DNA of 64,000 nucleotides from assembly GCA_963855995.1 (NCBI GenBank), contig OY979716.1, positions 49,671,379 to 49,735,378 on the forward strand. The letters run 5' to 3'. Position 1 is the stretch's first letter, and every line of letters starts with the position of its first letter. Below are positions 57,976 to 64,000 of the stretch, piece after piece. The position numbers and the translations under genes were made by a program. This DNA comes from Muricea muricata (Eukaryota > Cnidaria > Anthozoa > Malacalcyonacea > Plexauridae). The notes under the pieces are model-generated. The model was not told where the DNA came from. It was given only the letters and a program-made list of their open reading frames with translations, and did not search any database.

Positions 57976-59768
57976 TCTTATTTTGTGGGATATGAAAGGA
58001 AAAGACCTTTCAGAAGTGTGTTTTAAAATATGATAATATTTGATAATATAGAAATACAAATACTGTATCTCGCGTGGGAATCGGTGCTCGACTCAATTTT
58101 GTCACAGGACATACTTCATATAGTACATCATATATTTGGCACGCGCGACTGCGGGCTATGGCACTCATAGGCCATGGGTTAGTTCAGTTTTATTTTTTAA
58201 GGTAGCTGAACTGATTTGATATAAAACAAAACCGAAACAAAACTGAAACCAAACCCAAACAAAACTTAAAAGGTTTCTTACAAAACAAAACAAAATTCAT
58301 TTACAATAAAGTAAAACCAAATAATTGTAATTTATAATTTTATACTATTATAAACGTGATAAAAATGTAACAATTTATAGTAAAAAAGTGTGGTAATTGT
58401 TATGGCACTCATAGGCCACCATAGACAACTCAAGTAGGACCAGGTCTTTAATATGGGCATTCACAAGGAAATGATTAAAATTTAGGTCTCTGAAATAGGA
58501 TTTGCAGTCTTCTGACAGCACACGGGCACACAGGTTTGTATTGTTGAGACATTTTGTCACAATTTGTTACATGCTAAACTTAAATTATATAAGACATTCT
58601 AAAGATTTATCATTTATTACCAATTAACAATTTTTTGTTTTTAAAATTGTGCTGAGCTGATTACTAGAATCAGACACTGATGAGCTTTATGACACCAGTT
58701 TGTATTAATCCAATGGTTAGCACTGATACCTTTGAATAGCTATCTCTTGTAATAAATCATTAGGACAAGCAATCATGCCATGGTCTGAAACATATTTTTG
58801 CTGACATGAGGAAATGTTACGACAGGAATTTCTCTAGGGATTTGGCAAATTTCTTCATGCTCTAAACAGGACTAAATGCACATTGGGCTATTGCAATTTT
58901 AATCCCATCTCCCTTGTGGAGTAATCCTTTGTGTGTACACCCCCAAAGGCAAGTTGCACAATAAACTAATCCTCAGTATAATCTTCTCCCCCTAGGAAAT
59001 TTCCTACAGGGCTTTTTTAAAAATGAGTGTACATGGACAAAATTCTATGATGTAATCTCCACCCCCTTTTGAATTTTTAGTAATTGCAATGCAGGATACT
59101 TGGTAATCAATACCAGTGATAGCAGCAATATCAATTACTGACCTGGCAGTAGCGTAACCAGCCTGACGATTTAGTCCTGCTGTGCAAATATTTTTATATT
59201 CAATGATTATGAAAACAATCAATATCTAAAGAAATGAATAATGATAATACTTTGAAATTTGCATGGCAAGACTAAATTGTCAGGCTGGCTACACCACTGT
59301 GACCTGGTATTGTTCAACAGCACCCTTTTTCACTTTTAAAAGCTGGTGAACCACCAAATATTCAAATGCTTCAGTTTCTGAATAATTCCTTGTCTGTTAC
59401 TTATAAAAGATTGGGTTGGGTACAATGGTAGCCGCTACCAGCAAAATGAGAAATGATTTCATGTATTGAAGACATAATTTGTGGGTTTATTTGGTATTAA
59501 AAAGGGATTGGTATTGACAAATAGGAATTTCCCCATTCTTTCTACCCCCTATGAAATGTTCCTATTCTTTCCAGCCTCTCAAAGGGTTTTGATTGTACCC
59601 CTTCCCCTGATAATTACATTTTTCATAACAACCCTTCCTAGAATGTCAACTGAAGTTTTCTGGGTGAGAGGCAGATTTAAACTGCAATAGGTCATTGCAT
59701 ATAATTGTGAAGTAAATGGTATAATAATTTTCAGTTAGACATTTTAACGTATTTGTAACATTACTCAC

Positions 59769-60154
59769 ATGGTACTTGCACTACGCAGCATCTTTTCCTT
59801 GTCCCACAGACGCCAAAAATCAACAGCACGTTTTCTTTCTTTGTGTACTCGTACGACAAGCTTTTTTATCTTATCTTCTTGTTGGGTAAATGCTTCATGT
59901 ATTTTTCGTTCTTTTTTACATTTTTTTTCTTTTCTTGACATTGTTTTGTATTTCTCCCGTTCCTTCATATTCCTTTTGCGTCTTTTGCGTCGAATTTCCT
60001 CAATTGTGTTGGGCCGAGAAAGGCGACGTTGCTTCGCAGATGTCTGCTCTTTCTGAGTCACTGGTGGTACTGAGATTTCTCCCAGATCGTGACGTATCCC
60101 AACTGTAGCAAGTGCGCCACTCGCTGTGTGGAATGTCGAGTTAAAATGCGCCAT
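59769..60154 (-). CDS. Lys/Arg-rich coiled-coil first exon, unit 3
   Basis: Same as units 1 and 2, with the same ATG and GTGAGT donor. Private base changes in unit 3 fall upstream of it, in the putative bidirectional promoter. Confidence 0.55.
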
Positions 60155-60736
60155 TTCAACCGACTGTACGTAAGCTCATACCACCAGATAGTCAGAAAAG
60201 ATGCTTTAAATCGTGCTCGCTCCGTCCCTCGCTGAACCAGAATGATGTCGATTGTCAGAGTGTAAACAATAAGTTGAACCAAAATTCGCGCACCCGCGCT
60301 TTTCCGGATATGCTTCACTGATTGCTATATTATCAACCCCCCTCCAATCACCAAATAATTATTCAATAATTATTAATAATGTGCAAACAATCGTCTGTTT
60401 CATTGATCTTGATACATGGTAATTGAATGTAACATTTGACGCGAATATGGTGTATTTTGTTATGAATAACTTCACAAGAAATTTTAGTTTGGTCAATAAT
60501 AACGTAGATTGTTGCTTCACCGAGAAATTGTTATGGCCATATGTGTTGGACTGTTTCTTGCTTTTAGCATGTGAATCAGCATCCCTGTGGTGCTGTCTTG
60601 TTCGCGTCCAATGAGAGGCATTTTGCTCATTCCCGCCTAATTTTGTATATCTGCATGACAGCTCAACCGTCCAATTTGTTCAAGGTTCACGTTTGAGTTA
60701 GTTTAGTTTCAAAAGACACAGTAAAATCAGATCGTC

Positions 60737-61778
60737 ATGGCCGTTTCTTTGTCAGACCAATATGTGCTTTTGTTGCAAAACGTGGTAAACGAAAATAGAC
60801 TTTTACGAGAACAAATGAAAAATACTGTCGACCAGACAAAGTCGTCCTTAGAGGAAATCAAGAAGAAGGTTGACAACATTGAGAATCTGCCTCCTGGAAG
60901 GAACCGAGTCCGTCAAACAGGACCAGCCAGGTCTATTCGTGTTCCGAAGTTATGTAGGGTAAGTTTTCATTAATTTCTAAAATCTTATACTGTAACATTT
61001 TCGCAATACTGCAGCTGTGTTCATATTGAAATGTCGCATGAATGGCGGTGGAACTACAGACATGATTCAGAACCAACATGGGTACATGTCGTCATGGATC
61101 ATGAGTCAGACTGATGTAATTTCAGTTGAAACTACCCCAGGAAACGGTTAACGAGATCTTGCTATTAACATCAATTATTTTATCATAAAAAGAAGTGTCT
61201 TCTTATTTTAGGCTGATTATATGAACGAGGTGACTTGCCTAGTTAATTGTTTGAAGTGAACGACATCCAAAACGAGCGTAAGGCTAAGTCTGGAACTGAT
61301 TTTAAAATATGTGTATCAGAGTATACTTATTTATTTTCCTTATTTCAGTCTTTAACCCACTTTGGTCTATAACATAGACACAAGATGCTATTTGCAATGT
61401 TTGGTATTTTTACAGAACGATGTTCGTCGTAAATTGAAAACGTTGAAAGCACATGATAGTAATTTGTCATTCAAGTTTGAGGAAAGGTAATATTTAAGGA
61501 TATACATAAGGATATTTCTACTCTCTGAACAGGAAGGAAAATAAGCTTTGTTTACAGGGTAGGGTATTTGAAATATAGCAAGACAATTCTGAAGTGTTGT
61601 ATAGATCTACAGAAGCACACGTTTGTAGTTTGTGTGCATATATCTAATATATCGGTGCTCTATTTGTTTTAGTATCGACTCGCAGCATAACAACATGTTG
61701 TGCCGCAAAGTTTCTGAAGAACTGACTCATGAATATGGGGGAACGGAGAAATGCCCATGCTCGTCCGTTCTAATCTAA
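60737..61778 (+). CDS. Small coiled-coil gene, unit 3
   Basis: Exons 60,737-60,958, 61,416-61,486 and 61,673-61,778, same 132-residue product. The possible fourth exon (from 62,916) carries an extra A that shifts its frame, which argues that this exon is not under constraint here or that the base is an error. Confidence 0.57.
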
Positions 61779-63572
61779 GGTATTTTAGAAAGATGCTAAA
61801 ATTTATTTCCGCCTATGTCAAAATCCCCCATTGTGCGGGGATGTTAAGGGAGTTTTTTAACCTCGTGGCATGATGCAGAAAATAGCGCCAAACATTTAGC
61901 ATCAGTTGAATAATTTCTACAAATATGAATATAATTGTAGCTGAAAGAACATAAGACACAGAACTGCGCGCATACATATATTTATTAGCTAATCTCTGTA
62001 AGTTGTTTTCTTTTGCTACCCACACAAATGAACTGCCAAAAATTCAACACATTGGATCCGGATACCCCATGGCGATGGCGATGACAGGCATGAACAAGAA
62101 CTGTGCAAACATCCCATAGTGGGCTGCGCACATGGTTAAGAATTTAAAATTTTGTAACGAAATTTTGTCTATTAAAATGAAATAACATTAAAAAACATTC
62201 ATTAAAAATAACATTATAATATACATGTTATAAACCAAGCTTTTTCGTTGGTTGAAACGCGTGCTCAAAAACACGATTGAGCACGGCCAATGAGCGGGAG
62301 AATATTTTTCACTTTTTTTGTGTAAATTGTATATTACGGAAGCGTTTTTCATGAGTTGGCGTGCTCAATCGAGTTATTGAGCACGCCAATTCATGAAAAA
62401 ATCCTTAAATTTAACTTGGTAGAATTTATGTAGTTCCCTTCCTTGTGAGATATATTGTGTGGCGGTGTTTGAGTGTCAATGAGATTGCTTATTTCATGAC
62501 ATATAAGAATGTAAAATAAGTAAAACTACACTTGCATGTGTGTATGTTGTGATTTAAATTCACGTCTGGTAATTTATGTGTAATATTTCAACTACTTTTG
62601 ATTTTCGAAAAGTCGTTATGCTATGTATGCAGAATGATGTCGGGGTTGTGTTATTTTAGTATCAAATAAGATTGAATATATAGACAAGTAAGACAGTTAC
62701 GAAAACTGTTACAAAAAAGTTATAGTTTGATTGTAACTGATCTGGACAATGCAATGACCAATGTGTGCGCTATTTGAAATGCTGATCCCGCAATATTTTT
62801 GCCAATCCACAATTGAATATTTTAACTATTCTGGTTCTTAAAAGGATCAATGCTAAGCCTTTATGCTTTATACTGTAGATCTTAACTTACAAAGCATTTT
62901 CTTGTTAATTTTTAGAAGCCTTCAAGACGTACTTTAGATTTTCAAGGGCTTCCCATGCCAGGAGTACGAAAGGCACGCAAGGGGAGCATGTAAAAAAACT
63001 GCAGACGACGGAACAGAAAAGACGAGGTTTGTGTTTCATTATTTTTACTGAATGAAAAACAACTAAATTGCTAATACTTTCATCGTGTTCGGTTTTAAGG
63101 CATGCACAACACAAATATCAGCATTTGCCTGTAATCAAGCATGCACTCAGATTCAACTTCCTGTACATAGCGCTGGGTTTCCATAACATTAATTCTGATG
63201 TATGGCCGGGGAAGAATTAAGTATAAATATACATTTACATACTGTACATAATCCAAAAACCATTTCACTGCTAGCGAGTGGCTATCGTTATATAGCTAGC
63301 GGCGTATTAATTTCAGCTTTTTTCCCGGCGACAAAAGCATTGCAGAAATATGCACGTCAATAACAGGATGCATGACATGCCTTTATGTTCATATTCCATT
63401 CTCAGCTCATGATGCATGTTCAGCAATAAAAAATATCATTTATAGGCAACTGTATGTCATAACATACATGCAGACCGGCATTTTGTAGATATTATAAATT
63501 ACACGTATAGGCATACCGTTAAGCTGAAACCCCGAGCTTTGTGCCATAATTATTTTTTGCATGTCTATTGCT

Positions 63573-63985
63573 ATATATATCACTGGCTGCAGATTTGGGA
63601 TGCCTTCCCTACACAACTTCTGGTGCAATGTGTTTGTATTTTCTACTGTATTTCTCTTTTTCATTCTCAGTCAGTTTATACTTTTTTGCCTCACCAGACT
63701 TTTTTGCTTTGCCAAAATCTATTATTATGGGCATGTATGAACCACATGCACTTCTGATCACAATATTGTCACTTTTTATATCACCATGGATATACCCTTT
63801 ACTGTGGATATGAGAAAGAGCTTCAGATATTTTTCCCAATATGCCTGCCCATTGTAATACATTCAGTGTCAACCTACCCTTGAGAGCATTTGCTAACGTC
63901 ACACATTGGCCATCAATTCCATAAAATTCAGTAACAAGGATGTAGGGCTTATTTTGCACATTCATACCAAAAACAAATGGTAAAC
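63573..63985 (-). pseudogene. Truncated kinase exon, unit 4
   Basis: The exon with YIHGDIKSDN, IIIDFGKAKK and IAPEVV, with the same TAG (63,609-63,611) and loss of the C-lobe at the junction. The upstream exon lies outside the window. Confidence 0.75.
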
Positions 63986-64000
63986 CTAAAACACAAAATC
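63573..64000. repeat. Tandem array unit 4, cut by the window end
   Basis: The first 428 bp of a further unit, matching 29,146-29,573. The array therefore continues beyond the window and its true copy number is unknown. Confidence 0.95.

Larger units (their letters stand above)
53843..58428. mobile_element. Integrase/alpha-kinase transposon, copy 3
   Basis: Element 53,847-58,424 with TIRs 53,847-54,161 and 58,130-58,424 and the same ACAA flanks. Its right TIR inner edge reads GGC like copy 1 but shares another base change with copy 2. Confidence 0.9.
52096..63572. repeat. Tandem array unit 3 (11,477 bp)
   Basis: Third full copy. Private differences: Glu to Lys in integrase exon 4; one base deleted near 60,310 (ATATTGC to ATATGC); two A to G changes near 60,213-60,223; seven instead of six A in the possible fourth exon of the small gene (near 62,992); a C run longer by two near 52,976. 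Confidence 0.95.

Noticed and set aside
29146-64000. The idea that the whole 11.47-kb unit is one large transposon
   Set aside because: Its ends are not inverted or terminal repeats, and its left border lies inside a kinase exon, so it is a tandem duplication containing a transposon.
1-64000. CRISPR arrays, operons or other bacterial features
   Set aside because: Spliced genes, eukaryotic transposons and lack of regular short spacers exclude them; no convincing tRNA or rRNA was seen either.

Overview
The window is AT-rich animal DNA. Genes are split into short exons with GT/AG introns, intergenic DNA is long, and decayed transposons are frequent. The protein families seen (YqaJ-SWIM nuclease with THAP/DDE transposase, Mutator-like transposase, Tnp2-type CACTA transposase, chromodomain proteins of transposon type, alpha-kinases) are together typical of marine invertebrates. 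A cnidarian is my best guess, but nothing here fixes the species.

Bases 1-29,145 are a transposon graveyard. In order they hold: a Tc1/IS630-like transposase fragment (777-1349, -); a foldback repeat (1412-1652); a decayed chromodomain gene (about 1.8-2.65 kb, +); an unnamed multi-exon gene with a GQGVEK motif (2.8-4.6 kb, -); a convergent YqaJ-SWIM / THAP-DDE pair resembling an ISL2EU element (5.7-9.06 kb); a mariner-type MITE (10,130-10,514); a LINE fragment (11.5-13.03 kb, +); a second DDE_Tnp_4 transposase (13.2-13.85 kb, -); other transposase remnants (14.6-18.5 kb); a Mutator-like transposase (19.28-21.25 kb, -); and a nearly intact three-exon CACTA transposase (22.0-27.78 kb, +).

Bases 29,146-64,000 are a head-to-tail tandem array. 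Units start at 29,146, 40,622, 52,096 and 63,573 (lengths 11,476, 11,474 and 11,477 bp; the fourth is cut by the window end). By eye the copies differ at only about a dozen positions plus homopolymer lengths. Each unit carries a split Ser/Thr-type protein kinase on the minus strand, a 4.58-kb transposon, a lysine/arginine-rich first exon (-), and a divergent small coiled-coil gene (+). Only the first unit is followed by the kinase C-terminus; in the others the kinase is cut at the repeat junction.

The most interesting object is that 4,579-bp transposon (30,895-35,473 and two more copies). It has about 300-bp terminal inverted repeats and 4-bp ACAA target-site duplications. It carries two convergent genes: a four-exon DDE integrase of 411 residues and a complete alpha-kinase of 404 residues. 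Both reading frames are open in all three copies, and each gene starts just inside a terminal repeat. A mobile element pairing an integrase with an atypical (MHCK/eEF2K-type) kinase is not one I recognise as described.
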